Positions 1-8,245 of a stretch of 64,000 bases of DNA are shown piece by piece. The notes beneath the pieces are model-generated. The model saw only the letters and a list, made by a program, of their open reading frames with translations, was not told the DNA's origin and did no database searches. The stretch covers positions 1-64,000 of the forward strand of contig JBHJMN010000020.1 of NCBI GenBank assembly GCA_042219835.1. Reading direction: 5' to 3'. The translations under genes were made by a program, and so were the position numbers. This DNA is from Paenibacillus_G elgii_A. Its GTDB lineage: Bacteria > Bacillota > Bacilli > Paenibacillales > NBRC-103111. Position 1 is the first letter of the stretch; the number at the start of each line of letters is the position of its first letter.

Positions 1-2
1 TA

Positions 3-218
3 CTTTTTATCAACTGTAAAGAGCCCTGCGTTGCCTGTGTATATTGTTTTTTAAGGGCTTCTATTGAATTCAAGTAGGACACCGCTAAATTTATACAAGA
101 AGGAATCACTGAGAAAAATATAACCAATAAAATTAGTTTTGATCTAAAACTTAATGATTTGAACCACCTCATGGAAATGCTCACTATCCTTTCAGAAGTA
201 AGTGAATATATTCTATAG
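3..218 (+). pseudogene. possible degraded coding remnant at window edge
   Basis: One frame is open from the window edge apart from a single TAG at 73-75. After that stop it runs 47 codons to a TAG at 216-218. The second half, with an FDLKLNDLNHLMEML stretch, has the look of a C-terminal ACT-like regulatory strand-helix unit, but this is only an impression. No start codon with a ribosome binding site is visible. It could be the 3' end of a gene that starts outside the window and carries a nonsense mutation, or non-coding DNA. I cannot assign a function. Confidence 0.22.
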
Positions 219-232
219 TAAAAGCGTTTAAT
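219..232 (+). promoter_or_regulatory. cre-like site
   Basis: TAAAAGCGTTTAAT resembles the CcpA catabolite-response element (TGNAANCGNTNNCA) with two or three deviations. It lies about 175 bp before the sugar-binding lipoprotein gene. Weak on its own, but better cre-like boxes precede other catabolic units in this window. Confidence 0.3.
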
Positions 233-313
233 CCGTCTATATAAAAGTGTAACCGTTTTCTAGGAGATTTTTGAGAGAATAATATTTTACAAGTAAAGAG
301 CTTAAGATTTTTT

Positions 314-328
314 CTGTATCGAATACAG
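314..328. promoter_or_regulatory. inverted repeat, candidate operator of the first importer
   Basis: CTGTAT-CGA-ATACAG is a perfect 6-bp inverted repeat with a 3-nt spacer. A TATGAT hexamer (338-343) lies 9 bp downstream, so the repeat covers the position expected for the -35 box, which itself is poor. This arrangement suits a regulator binding at the promoter of the ABC importer starting at 406. Its regulator is not encoded in the window as far as I can tell. Confidence 0.45.
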
Positions 329-405
329 TGCGAAAGATATGATGTAAGTAAGTCAGCGAATAAAAGCTGCCGGTTAAGTAGAAACTATTCATCGGAGGGA
401 ATGAC

Positions 406-1698
406 ATGAAAAAAACGGTATCCATTTTGCTTATGCTCGCGTTTTTGGTACTTATCGCAGTAGGTTGTAGCCCGGGGAACGGGGGAACCAGTTCCCAAAC
501 TTCGACCCCAGCGGAAAGTAAGAAGAAGAGTGAACCCGTTCCCATCAAATTGGTTGTTTGGGGAAGCGGGGCTTCAGAAACCTATAAAAAAATTCAAGAT
601 GATTTTAATAATAAACACCCTGAAATTAACTTAACCATTGAAATGCAAGGCAGTTATGCTGAGTATTTAGGCGCGAAAACGGCATCAAATGACTTGCCTG
701 ATCTTTTTTTCCTGCAGTCTTACACGCAAGTGAAAACGTATGCAAAAAACGGGATGATCATGGACCTGTCTCAACGTGATTTTACAGATAAAATTTTTAG
801 TCAGGCGAAAGAAGCTGTAAGTTATGATAATAAAATATATGCATATCCGGTATCTATCGGTTTCTTAGGACTTATTTATAATCAGGAGCTGTTGGATAAA
901 GCAGGAATTGCTTCCCCTCCCAAAACAGTAACAGAATTGAAAGAAGCTTTCAAAAAACTAAAAGACCTCGGAATTACTCCGTTTGCTTCGAGCGCCAAGG
1001 ATTCATGGACTTTAAATCATATGCTAAGCGCAACTCAAGCGGCAACAGTAGGGGATAATGCTGCTGCTTGGCTCAAAAGTATGAATGAAGGAACCGGATC
1101 TTTTAGTGTGGCCAAAACGGATTCTATGTTTGAAGCATTAAAGACAATTCGGGGCAATACGAATAAAAATCCTTTGGATAGCGACTACAATAACTCCATT
1201 CAAATGTTCGCTACGGGAAAAGCGGCGATGATTCATAACGGAGAATGGGCAATTGCTGATGTACTCAAAATCAATCCGAATATTAAGATTGGTTTAACGC
1301 CTATTCCAATATCCGAAGATCCCAAAGATGCAAAGCTGGCTGTTGATGCTGAAATCAATATTGCGGTAAATAAAAATACTAAACATCCTCAAGAAGCTTT
1401 AAAAGTACTGGATTATATAAGCGATAACAAGGATATGACAGGCTGGATGCATTATTTTACAAAGGAAGTTTCCGAGCCGCCGGCAATGCCATATGCTGAA
1501 AAGCCGCCACTTGGTGGGGCGAATGATGTTTTTGAAACAGCGGTAAAATCCGGGAATACAGTACCTTGGATTTACGCGCAGTACCCGTTAGATTTAGGCG
1601 CGGGAGAGATCCTACAAGCTTGGTTTGGAGGAAGTAAAGATAAAGATGCTGTCATTGACGAAATCAATAAAGCTTGGAAGAAGGCTGTAAAACAGTAG
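406..1698 (+). CDS. sugar ABC transporter substrate-binding lipoprotein
   Basis: A 430-residue extracellular solute-binding protein of family 1 (the maltose/multiple-sugar type). It begins with a lipoprotein signal peptide: a short basic start, a hydrophobic stretch, and a lipobox IAVGC with the lipidated cysteine at about residue 21, followed by a Ser/Thr/Gly-rich linker. The mature part has the family features: a VVWGSG strand, a region rich in NDLPDLFF-type signature, and a C-terminal run of helices. The ATG at 406 follows a good GGAGGG ribosome binding site. Two permease genes follow directly, so this is the receptor of a carbohydrate importer. The DNA is A+T-rich compared with genes further downstream. 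The sugar is unknown; the SGNH esterase at the end of the unit hints at an acetylated plant polysaccharide. Confidence 0.9.
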   Translation: MKKTVSILLMLAFLVLIAVGCSPGNGGTSSQTSTPAESKKKSEPVPIKLVVWGSGASETYKKIQDDFNNKHPEINLTIEMQGSYAEYLGAKTASNDLPDLFFLQSYTQVKTYAKNGMIMDLSQRDFTDKIFSQAKEAVSYDNKIYAYPVSIGFLGLIYNQELLDKAGIASPPKTVTELKEAFKKLKDLGITPFASSAKDSWTLNHMLSATQAATVGDNAAAWLKSMNEGTGSFSVAKTDSMFEALKTIRGNTNKNPLDSDYNNSIQMFATGKAAMIHNGEWAIADVLKINPNIKIGLTPIPISEDPKDAKLAVDAEINIAVNKNTKHPQEALKVLDYISDNKDMTGWMHYFTKEVSEPPAMPYAEKPPLGGANDVFETAVKSGNTVPWIYAQYPLDLGAGEILQAWFGGSKDKDAVIDEINKAWKKAVKQ

Positions 1699-1705
1699 AA
1701 AGCAG

Positions 1706-1738
1706 TGGGGAGGGGGAAACTCCGCTCCCCTTTTATTT
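1706..1738 (+). terminator. attenuating hairpin between binding protein and permease genes
   Basis: GGGGAG (1707-1712) and CTCCCC (1725-1730) form a stem followed by TTTTATTTT. It lies just after the binding-protein stop codon. Such partial terminators are common between receptor and permease genes and allow the receptor to be made in excess. Confidence 0.6.
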
Positions 1739-1756
1739 TAAGGGAGGAAACACCAG

Positions 1757-2635
1757 ATGAACTTGTTGAAAGATAGAAAGATCTATTTCTTGCTCGTTGT
1801 TCCTGCTCTTATGTTCTATACTTTTTCTGTGTTGGGCCCGCTTTTTTTTGGGACGATTCCACTTTCATTGTATAAGTGGAATATGCTCAACCCTATTGCT
1901 GAATGGATAGGGTTAAAAAACTATGTGCAATTATTTACAGATGATCCTAAGTTCTGGGGCTCTTTTGTTCTTTCTATCCAAATAGGTATATTTACGATAA
2001 TAATCTCCAACGTTTTGGCTCTTTCCTTAGCCTTAGTTTTGAATGAGAACTTATTCTTTAAAAACGCGATAAGATCAATGTTTTTTATACCACACATTAT
2101 CAGTTCGATATTTGCTGCGCTTATTTGGGTATTCGTATTTACTGGGCTCTTTCCTTCGATATTACAATCACTAAATATGGATTTCTTGAATATTAGTTGG
2201 TTTGGAACGCCTGAAATGGCGATGACTTCTATCGTCATTGTTACGGTTTGGCAGTCAACAGGATTTTTGATGCTTATGTATTTGGCCGGTTTGCAAACAA
2301 TTCCGAAGGATGTTATGGAATCTGCTTATTTGGATGGAGTCAGTATGATGCAGAAGATAAAGCAAATACAACTCCCACTGCTAATGCCAACCATAACCAT
2401 CAACTTATTCTTATCCATTGCCGGAGCTTTTAAGCAGTTTGATGTTCCGATTGCGCTAACAGGCGGAGGACCGCATAAATCTACTGAAACCGTAGCATTT
2501 GATATTTATTCGGAAGCTTTTAAAAACTTTAACTTGGGTTATAGCAGCAGCAAAGCGGTCATTTTACTTCTTACTGTGTGCTTGATCAGTTATATTCAAA
2601 TGAGATGGACAAGAAAGAGGGAAATAAATCTATGA
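1757..2635 (+). CDS. sugar ABC transporter permease, MalF/UgpA type
   Basis: A 292-residue inner-membrane permease of the binding-protein-dependent transport family. About six hydrophobic segments are visible, the first near residues 10-30. The cytoplasmic EAA loop that docks with the ATPase is present near residue 190 (ESAYLDGVSMMQKIKQIQLP), and the conserved TGGGPHKSTET segment follows near residue 235. The ATG follows a GGGAGG site. The stop overlaps the start of the next permease by four bases (ATGA), which indicates translational coupling. No ATPase gene lies nearby, so the importer probably borrows a shared MsmX-like ATPase. Confidence 0.92.
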   Translation: MNLLKDRKIYFLLVVPALMFYTFSVLGPLFFGTIPLSLYKWNMLNPIAEWIGLKNYVQLFTDDPKFWGSFVLSIQIGIFTIIISNVLALSLALVLNENLFFKNAIRSMFFIPHIISSIFAALIWVFVFTGLFPSILQSLNMDFLNISWFGTPEMAMTSIVIVTVWQSTGFLMLMYLAGLQTIPKDVMESAYLDGVSMMQKIKQIQLPLLMPTITINLFLSIAGAFKQFDVPIALTGGGPHKSTETVAFDIYSEAFKNFNLGYSSSKAVILLLTVCLISYIQMRWTRKREINL

Positions 2636-3465
2636 AATCTATGAGTTCTGGAAAAAATAATCGCATGGTTTTAAGCATAGTAATGATGGTTGCAGGGTTA
2701 ATGTATTTATTTCCTTTTTTCTTTCTCATCACTAATTCGTTCAAATCTTATGCTGAAATTCTTACTTCTTTTTCTTCTTTTCCAAAGGATTTGAACTGGG
2801 GGAATTTTGTCAAAGTTTATGAGATTTTGAATTATCCACGTGTATTTCTGAATACACTAATCCTATCTGGAGGAGCAGTTGTGGGGACCGTATTAGTTTC
2901 ATTTATTGCGGCATATGCAATAAATAGGTTAGATAACAAGTTGTCAAATTTTATATATCTGCTTTTTGTATTTGGACTTATTATCCCGTTCCATTCTATC
3001 ATGATCCCTTTGTCACGTATGATAACAAGCTTAGGATTAATGAATAATTATTTGGCTATTATCGCTCTATATATTGGCTTTTATACTCCATTTGGTATCT
3101 TTGTTTTTTCGGGTTTTTTACGTTCCATCTCCAAAGAAATTGAGGAAGCTGCAAAAATGGATGGCTGTAATTTGTTTGCATTATTATTTAGAATTTTATT
3201 TCCACTGGTTGCTCCAGCCACGAGTACGCTAGCTGTACTTTTTTGTTTATGGACGTGGAACGACTTTCTACTTCCGATGTTAATGATTGACCATGCAGAG
3301 TGGAGGACGTTGACACTTAATCAGTATGTATTTATTGGAAATGTACGTACGGAATGGAATTTGTTTATTGCAAGTCTACTTTTATCGATAGTTCCAGTCG
3401 TGGCTATCTATATTGCAGCACAAAGATACATTGTGGATGGATTGACGGCAGGTGCCGTAAAATGA
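2632..3465 (+). CDS. sugar ABC transporter permease, MalG/UgpE type
   Basis: A 277-residue second permease, the partner of the gene just upstream. Hydrophobic segments alternate with loops. The EAA loop is seen at EEAAKMDGCNLFALLFRILFP, and the protein ends in the DGLTAGAVK tail typical of MalG-like permeases. I chose the ATG at 2632 because it forms an ATGA overlap with the upstream stop and has an AGAGGG site in front; an upstream in-frame start at 2578 would lie deep inside the previous gene. Confidence 0.92.
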   Translation: MKSMSSGKNNRMVLSIVMMVAGLMYLFPFFFLITNSFKSYAEILTSFSSFPKDLNWGNFVKVYEILNYPRVFLNTLILSGGAVVGTVLVSFIAAYAINRLDNKLSNFIYLLFVFGLIIPFHSIMIPLSRMITSLGLMNNYLAIIALYIGFYTPFGIFVFSGFLRSISKEIEEAAKMDGCNLFALLFRILFPLVAPATSTLAVLFCLWTWNDFLLPMLMIDHAEWRTLTLNQYVFIGNVRTEWNLFIASLLLSIVPVVAIYIAAQRYIVDGLTAGAVK

Positions 3466-3527
3466 GGTTGGTCTCAATCCGTTTTTGTTCAATAGAAAGA
3501 TAATCTATCTAAAGGGAGACATATGCG

Positions 3528-4184
3528 ATGCTATTAAATAAGGGTGACAAATTGTTGTTTATCGGTGATTCGATTACGGATTGTGAACGTAAAAAACCAG
3601 AAGGTGAAGGGCTATTCGGTGCGTTGGGCAAGGGCTATGTTTCGTTTGTTGATGCGCTGCTGCAGGCTGTTTATCCGGCATTAGGCATACGTGTGGTCAA
3701 TAAGGGGATAAGCGGAAATACCGTGCGTGATTTAAAAGCGAGATGGCAGGAGGACGTGCTGAATCAGCAGCCGGACTGGTTGTCCGTGATGATCGGGATT
3801 AACGATGTGTGGCGTCAATTCGATACGCCGTTCATCAAGGATTGGCATGTGTATGCGGATGAATATGAAACGACGCTTCGCAAGCTGGTGACCGAGACGA
3901 AACCTTTTGTGAAAGGGATTGTCCTGATGACGCCGTTCTATTTGGAAAGCAATCCACAGGATAAGATGCGTACGATGATGGATGAGTACGGTGCGATCGT
4001 ACGTAACATTGCTTCGGAATCCGACTTATTGTTCGTGGATATGCAAGCCGCGTTCAACGTGGTGATGAAAGAAGTGTATTCAGCATCACTGGCATGGGAC
4101 CGCGTACATCCGTCAGCTACAGGACATATGGTGTTAGCTCGGGCATTTCTGGATAAAATTGGTTTTGAATGGCATCGATCATAG
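3528..4184 (+). CDS. SGNH/GDSL-family hydrolase (esterase)
   Basis: A 218-residue cytoplasmic esterase-like protein without signal peptide. The four SGNH blocks are readable: IGDSIT with the nucleophilic Ser near residue 16, a Gly in the GNTVRDL segment, GINDVW with Asn near residue 87, and DRVHPSATGH with the Asp-His pair near residue 197. The family includes acetylxylan, rhamnogalacturonan and carbohydrate acetyl esterases. It follows the sugar importer at 62 bp and probably deacetylates the imported oligosaccharide, which is inference from context. A terminator follows. The G+C content rises within this gene compared with the transporter genes. Confidence 0.88.
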   Translation: MLLNKGDKLLFIGDSITDCERKKPEGEGLFGALGKGYVSFVDALLQAVYPALGIRVVNKGISGNTVRDLKARWQEDVLNQQPDWLSVMIGINDVWRQFDTPFIKDWHVYADEYETTLRKLVTETKPFVKGIVLMTPFYLESNPQDKMRTMMDEYGAIVRNIASESDLLFVDMQAAFNVVMKEVYSASLAWDRVHPSATGHMVLARAFLDKIGFEWHRS

Positions 4185-4243
4185 CCGCCGGACTTATCAA
4201 ATAACGCTTTTCGCGTTGCTTTCGATTTTTCGTCTAACACAAA

Positions 4244-4271
4244 AGAGTCTCTCCCCATGGAGGCTCTTTTT
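4244..4271 (+). terminator. intrinsic terminator after the esterase gene
   Basis: AGAGTCTC (4244-4251) pairs with GAGGCTCT (4260-4267) with one G-U wobble, followed by a T run. It closes the importer-esterase operon. Confidence 0.75.
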
Positions 4272-4291
4272 GCTGCTCTTATTTTTTTTGG

Positions 4292-4321
4292 TTGACAAAG
4301 TTTCCCTTCCGCATGTATGAT
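4292..4321 (+). promoter_or_regulatory. sigma-A promoter of a small transcription unit
   Basis: TTGACA (4292-4297), an 18-bp spacer and TATGAT (4316-4321) form a near-consensus vegetative promoter. Transcription would start about 30 bp before the small reading frame at 4358 and end at the hairpin at 4589-4618. Confidence 0.65.
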
Positions 4322-4357
4322 AACCATATCTTAAATGGAGAAAGGAGGCCGATTCAC

Positions 4358-4447
4358 ATGATCCGCAATAGTATTTTGTTGTTTTATTATTTGAGCGACA
4401 ATCACATATCGGAATTCATTCCATCGGCCTCTACGGGCCCGACGTAA
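4358..4447 (+). CDS. possible 29-residue small protein or frameshifted remnant
   Basis: An ATG with a near-perfect AAAGGAGG site nine bases upstream opens a 29-codon frame, behind a good promoter and ahead of a terminator. The peptide has a hydrophobic N-terminal half (about residues 4-12). In the frame one base off, an open stretch runs from 4372 to a TGA at about 4576 with a more protein-like composition. The unit could therefore be a frameshifted short gene of about 70 residues rather than a true 29-residue peptide, or a structured RNA. I do not recognise either product. Confidence 0.35.
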   Translation: MIRNSILLFYYLSDNHISEFIPSASTGPT

Positions 4448-4588
4448 GCGAGAGCAACCCCGGCACGTTCAATTTCATGTACGTTCCGGCAGTTTCCTTC
4501 GTTTACATCAAAACAAACGGCATGAAGAGCAGCGCAGTGAGCTGCGAGCTTGCTCCATGCTTTTGTACGCATATACGCGTGACATGAC

Positions 4589-4618
4589 GACCGTAGGCTT
4601 ATGGCTTACGGTCTTTTT
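4589..4618 (+). terminator. intrinsic terminator of the small unit
   Basis: GACCGTAGGC (4589-4598) and GCTTACGGTC (4604-4613) form a 10-bp stem with one wobble and a 5-nt loop, followed by five T residues. Confidence 0.75.
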
Positions 4619-4670
4619 GCATTCATTTTTACGAGAATAAGAGAAACAGGAAGGAAGTTTGTCATCATTT

Positions 4671-6125
4671 ATGTTTACTTTCAACGAGCAACCATACGAT
4701 CAACAACGAAACGAAAAATATTACCGCAAGGTGCAGCTGCCGGCGGGCGATTTGCACGTCTTCGCCGGAGACCAGCTGTTCGAAGCGCTGGATTACAAAG
4801 TGTTCGACATGGCCAATAACAATCTGCAAATTCCGAACCGGCTCTACATGAGCTATACGCCGGACGTGCATGTGGGCGTCGGGACGTGCATCGGCACGAC
4901 GGCGGTGTGGGAAGCCGCGACCGGCTACGTTTCCCCATCGATTGTCGGCAGCGATATCGGCTGCGGGATGCGCGTTCACCTGACGAATTTGCACCGGGAC
5001 GATCTGCAGGAGGTAAAGCTGCGGCGCAAGCTGGTCAAGGCGATTGAGAAGGTATTACCTTCCGAAGAGCATGCTCGCGGGCATTTCTCGGATATCCGGC
5101 TGGAGCATGTGCTGCGCAAAGGGCTGCACGGTCTCCCCAAAAAGTACATCCCGGACGGCTACACCCCGAAAAAAGCCACATCGCTCACGCATGTGGAGAA
5201 CAGCAAGTTCGCTTTTGATGAGTCCCACTTGGATCGTCTGCCCGAGATATACTGGCACCGGTCGCACCGTCAGCTTGGGACGCTCGGGAGCGGGAATCAT
5301 TTTGCCGAAATTCAGGCGGTTGAGATTCACGAGGACAACCGGGCCATTGCCGAAAAATGGGGACTGCGCGACGGTCAGATTATCGTCATGATCCACTCCG
5401 GCTCACGGGCTTGGGGCGGCGCGGTCAACCAGTACGGCGGCTCCGAGATCGGCAAATGGATGCGCAGCACGGGGACGGGAACGGCCGACCCGCGGCTGAT
5501 TTTTGCCCCGCTGGACAGCGAAGCGGCTGCGGCTTACGTCCATCTGATGTATTCCGCGCTGAATTATGCCGTGACGAACCGGCACCTGATCGCATACGCC
5601 ATCCGGGAAGCGTTCCGGGACGTCGTCGGCTCGAAGTTCGAAATGACGACGCTGTACGATCTGATGCACAATTACGCCTGGGAAGAAACGCATGACGGCA
5701 CGCCTTTATTCGTGCACCGCAAGGGGGCGACGCGGGCGCTTCCGGCGCAGCATCCGGACAATCCGGAGCCGTATCTGGCGACCGGCCATCCGGCCCTGAT
5801 CCCCGGGTCTATGGGCACCTCGTCGTATTTGATGGTCGGTCAGCCTGGCGGGGAGCGCAACTATTACTCGATCTGCCACGGAGCCGGCCGGATTCGCTCG
5901 CGCAGCGCGACGAAGCGGCTTGTGACCGTCGATCAGTTCGAATCGTCGCTGCGTGTCGGGACGGCGGACGAAATCGTCGTGAACCAGCGCATGCTGGAGT
6001 CGATCATCGACGAATCGCCGCAGGCGTACAAAGACGTCGATCAGATTATCGAGAGCGTGGTTGGAGCCGGACTCGCGTCCGTCGTCGCCAAATGCAAGCC
6101 GCTGGCGAGCATCAAGGGTGTTTAA
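4671..6125 (+). CDS. rtcB: RtcB-family RNA-splicing/repair ligase
   Basis: A 484-residue member of the RtcB family, GTP- and Mn-dependent ligases that join RNA 2',3'-cyclic phosphate or 3'-phosphate ends to 5'-OH ends. Family motifs in order: GSDIGCGMRVHL (Cys is a metal ligand), GTLGSGNHFAEIQ, HSGSRAWGG, HRKGATRA, IPGSMGTSSYL, and CHGAGRIRSR, whose His is the residue that is guanylylated in characterised RtcB enzymes. Length fits the long bacterial branch. I chose the ATG at 4671 because the AAGGAAG site sits 13 bases upstream; a TTG at 4659 is too close to it. A BCS1-like AAA ATPase gene follows at 38 bp, probably in one operon. No archease gene is seen nearby. Confidence 0.92.
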   Translation: MFTFNEQPYDQQRNEKYYRKVQLPAGDLHVFAGDQLFEALDYKVFDMANNNLQIPNRLYMSYTPDVHVGVGTCIGTTAVWEAATGYVSPSIVGSDIGCGMRVHLTNLHRDDLQEVKLRRKLVKAIEKVLPSEEHARGHFSDIRLEHVLRKGLHGLPKKYIPDGYTPKKATSLTHVENSKFAFDESHLDRLPEIYWHRSHRQLGTLGSGNHFAEIQAVEIHEDNRAIAEKWGLRDGQIIVMIHSGSRAWGGAVNQYGGSEIGKWMRSTGTGTADPRLIFAPLDSEAAAAYVHLMYSALNYAVTNRHLIAYAIREAFRDVVGSKFEMTTLYDLMHNYAWEETHDGTPLFVHRKGATRALPAQHPDNPEPYLATGHPALIPGSMGTSSYLMVGQPGGERNYYSICHGAGRIRSRSATKRLVTVDQFESSLRVGTADEIVVNQRMLESIIDESPQAYKDVDQIIESVVGAGLASVVAKCKPLASIKGV

Positions 6126-6163
6126 ATCGAAACATAATAAAGAAATGGGGAAATACATCTACT

Positions 6164-7483
6164 ATGAGTTCTCTTATTAAAATAAATGAAAAAGCAAACC
6201 ATCCGCAGCCGATCGTTACCGCTTCCGGTGACGGCATACCGGGCCTTGAGATCGTCGAATACAGCGATTACGCCTTCGTCATTCAGTCGATCCAAGCCCG
6301 GCTGGAAAGTCAATACCGGGCCCGTTTTCAGCTATATGTTCAAGAGGATTTCGGGCAAGATATTTGGGATCAATTGGAGAGGGACATACAGGCGTCCAAT
6401 CCCGAGGTTGAGCGGCTTTGCGCCGTCTTCGATACGGTGGAGGCCCGCACTTTCACCTTCGGAGATACGATGAAAGGGGAAGGACCGCGCATGTTCCCGT
6501 CGCTGCGCAACAATATTTTCGTCTACCCGCGTTTCCAGGTTGCCATGGCGCGGGTACCGATGTTCCGGCATCATGGAATTTACAACGAGGATTTTATATG
6601 GGCCGAAACCGACGCGGGCTTGGCCGAGTTCCTGACCGATATGTCCCGCCGGCAGCGACAGACCGACCGGGAGCAGGTGACCGTATTCAAGGATACTCGC
6701 GATGGGCTGGAACGCGAACGCGAATCCTTGACCCGCGGGGTAAAGCGCGACGAAGTGGTGATGAACGAAGGTGTGAAAACGGAAATTTACCGTTCCATCG
6801 ACGAGTTTTTTGCCCAGGACCGTCGCTTTTTCCAAACGTACGGCCTCCCCTACAAGCGGGGCATTCTGCTGTACGGCAAGCCGGGCAACGGCAAAACGAC
6901 CTTGGTCAAATCGATCGCCGGTAGCGTGGACGCGCCGGTCGCTTATTGGCACATTACCGAGTACACGACAAGCGACTCGATCCAGGAGGTGTTCGAAGCG
7001 GCTGTCCGCATGTCCCCGATGGTGCTCGTGATCGAAGATATCGATTCCATGCCAGAGTCGGCGCGGTCGTATTTTCTGAACACGCTCGACGGGGCGACCT
7101 CGAAGGAGGGCATTTTCCTGATCGGGACGACGAACTATCCGGAGAAAATCGACCCGGCGCTGATGAACCGGGCGGGCCGTTTCGACCGGGCATACGAAAT
7201 CAAGCTGCCGGATGAAGAGCAGCGCCGCAGCTATCTGCTGCTGAAGCGGCTGCACGAGCTTCTCGACGACGAAGCGGTCGCGGTGGCGGCGAGAGCGACG
7301 GAAGGGTTCACCTTCGCGCAGCTTGGCGAGCTGTATGTGTCGGCGGCGCTGCGTAAGCATTACGAGCATACCGTCGATGTGGAGCAGCTTGTGCGCGAGA
7401 TGAATGTGGAGCTTGGCAAAGGCCGCACCCAGCTGTGGCATTCCGATGAAAAAGCGTCCCGGGTCGGATTTACGACCGGCTGA
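6164..7483 (+). CDS. AAA ATPase, BCS1-like, paired with rtcB
   Basis: A 439-residue protein with a unique N-terminal half of about 200 residues and a C-terminal AAA module. Walker A is GKPGNGKTT near residue 245, Walker B is MVLVIEDID near 293, sensor 1 is GTTNYP near 325, and the arginine-finger region is NRAGRFDR. The N-terminal half shows no catalytic motif I recognise and is rich in charged helices. The ATG at 6164 is preceded by only a modest GGGG site. Its position directly behind rtcB suggests a role in RNA repair, for example recycling the ligase or remodelling RNA-protein complexes; that is inference. BCS1-like AAA proteins otherwise act on folded protein or membrane substrates. Confidence 0.85.
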   Translation: MSSLIKINEKANHPQPIVTASGDGIPGLEIVEYSDYAFVIQSIQARLESQYRARFQLYVQEDFGQDIWDQLERDIQASNPEVERLCAVFDTVEARTFTFGDTMKGEGPRMFPSLRNNIFVYPRFQVAMARVPMFRHHGIYNEDFIWAETDAGLAEFLTDMSRRQRQTDREQVTVFKDTRDGLERERESLTRGVKRDEVVMNEGVKTEIYRSIDEFFAQDRRFFQTYGLPYKRGILLYGKPGNGKTTLVKSIAGSVDAPVAYWHITEYTTSDSIQEVFEAAVRMSPMVLVIEDIDSMPESARSYFLNTLDGATSKEGIFLIGTTNYPEKIDPALMNRAGRFDRAYEIKLPDEEQRRSYLLLKRLHELLDDEAVAVAARATEGFTFAQLGELYVSAALRKHYEHTVDVEQLVREMNVELGKGRTQLWHSDEKASRVGFTTG

Positions 7484-7524
7484 GTCATTTACGTGCTTGA
7501 AGCGCAGAGTTTGTCGCTCTCGAG

Positions 7525-7564
7525 ACGGCGGATGCCGAGGGGCATTACGACATTTCGCCGTTTT
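7525..7564 (+). terminator. possible terminator after the rtcB-AAA operon
   Basis: ACGGCG (7525-7530) pairs with CGCCGT (7556-7561), enclosing an inner GATGCC/GGCATT stem, and is followed by TTTTG. The asymmetric internal loop makes this only moderately convincing. Confidence 0.4.
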
Positions 7565-7581
7565 GTTTGATAGGGGGATTC

Positions 7582-7899
7582 ATGAAAACGTTTGGTAAAG
7601 ACACGAAAAAGATTACGGTAAACGGATTTTTGTTTCATTGTGTGATTAATCAATTTCCCCGCAATGAAGATGTCGGCTTTAGAGTATATTCATTGAAAAC
7701 TTCCTTTTTTGAAGTTCGCTTTTCTTGGAAGGGCACATGGTACATCAACCTGCATCGGCCGCATACGTGCGCCAGCTTGATTAAATATGCCATTGAGCAG
7801 GGATGGGACTTTAGTCAAGAGAAGCAAACGATGAAAATCGAACAAGGCGATTTTCTTATTGATGAATTCGGATTAGGTGAGCGGGGGGAAACCAGGTGA
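7582..7899 (+). CDS. small uncharacterised protein, first of a tandem paralogous pair
   Basis: A 105-residue soluble protein of unknown function, starting at an ATG with a GGGGG site (an upstream TTG at 7567 is less likely). It shares a layout with the next gene: a KITVNGFLF-type strand near the N terminus, a central aromatic strand region, then an AIEQGW motif near residue 74 followed by a charged tail with a GD pair. The predicted make-up is beta strands followed by one helix. The stop overlaps the GTG start of the next gene by four bases (GTGA), so the two are translationally coupled. I do not recognise a named family. Confidence 0.7.
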   Translation: MKTFGKDTKKITVNGFLFHCVINQFPRNEDVGFRVYSLKTSFFEVRFSWKGTWYINLHRPHTCASLIKYAIEQGWDFSQEKQTMKIEQGDFLIDEFGLGERGETR

Positions 7900-8231
7900 C
7901 ATTAAGAAACAAAGGCTCCAGGAAAATCGTTGTAGGAAATGATCCATACCGCTGGGTCATCTCCACAGCTTCAAAAGGATATATTGTGCTCATGGCGGAA
8001 CACCAGCAGGAAAAAGGGCGGAAACTTCGTATATATATTGAATCGGATATCAATGATTATTGGGTGGAGTATCCTTATACCGATAGCTTGAATTTAAAGG
8101 TTGTAACGCCTAAGGAAGTGGCGACGATTATTTCTCAAGCCATCGAACAAGGATGGAATCCAAAAGAGAAGGGTCCGCCAATGGTGTTTGATTGGAGTGG
8201 GGATGTATTGGGTGGAAGAAGCGAGCGCTAA
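7896..8231 (+). CDS. small uncharacterised protein, second of a tandem paralogous pair
   Basis: A 111-residue soluble protein beginning at GTG 7896 with a GGGGGG site just upstream. It aligns by eye with its upstream neighbour: KIVVGNDPYRWVIS at the N terminus and AIEQGWNP near residue 85, followed by a short tail with a GD pair. The pair probably arose by duplication and divergence, and the coupled translation suggests that the products work together or form a heteromer. A strong terminator follows. Function unknown. Confidence 0.7.
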   Translation: MTLRNKGSRKIVVGNDPYRWVISTASKGYIVLMAEHQQEKGRKLRIYIESDINDYWVEYPYTDSLNLKVVTPKEVATIISQAIEQGWNPKEKGPPMVFDWSGDVLGGRSER

Positions 8232-8245
8232 TCGGTAGTACGAAA

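Noticed and set aside
6332..7441. 369-codon minus-strand frame opposite the AAA ATPase
   Set aside because: Antisense shadow in G+C-rich coding DNA; composition is His- and Arg-rich and no motif or ribosome binding site is present.
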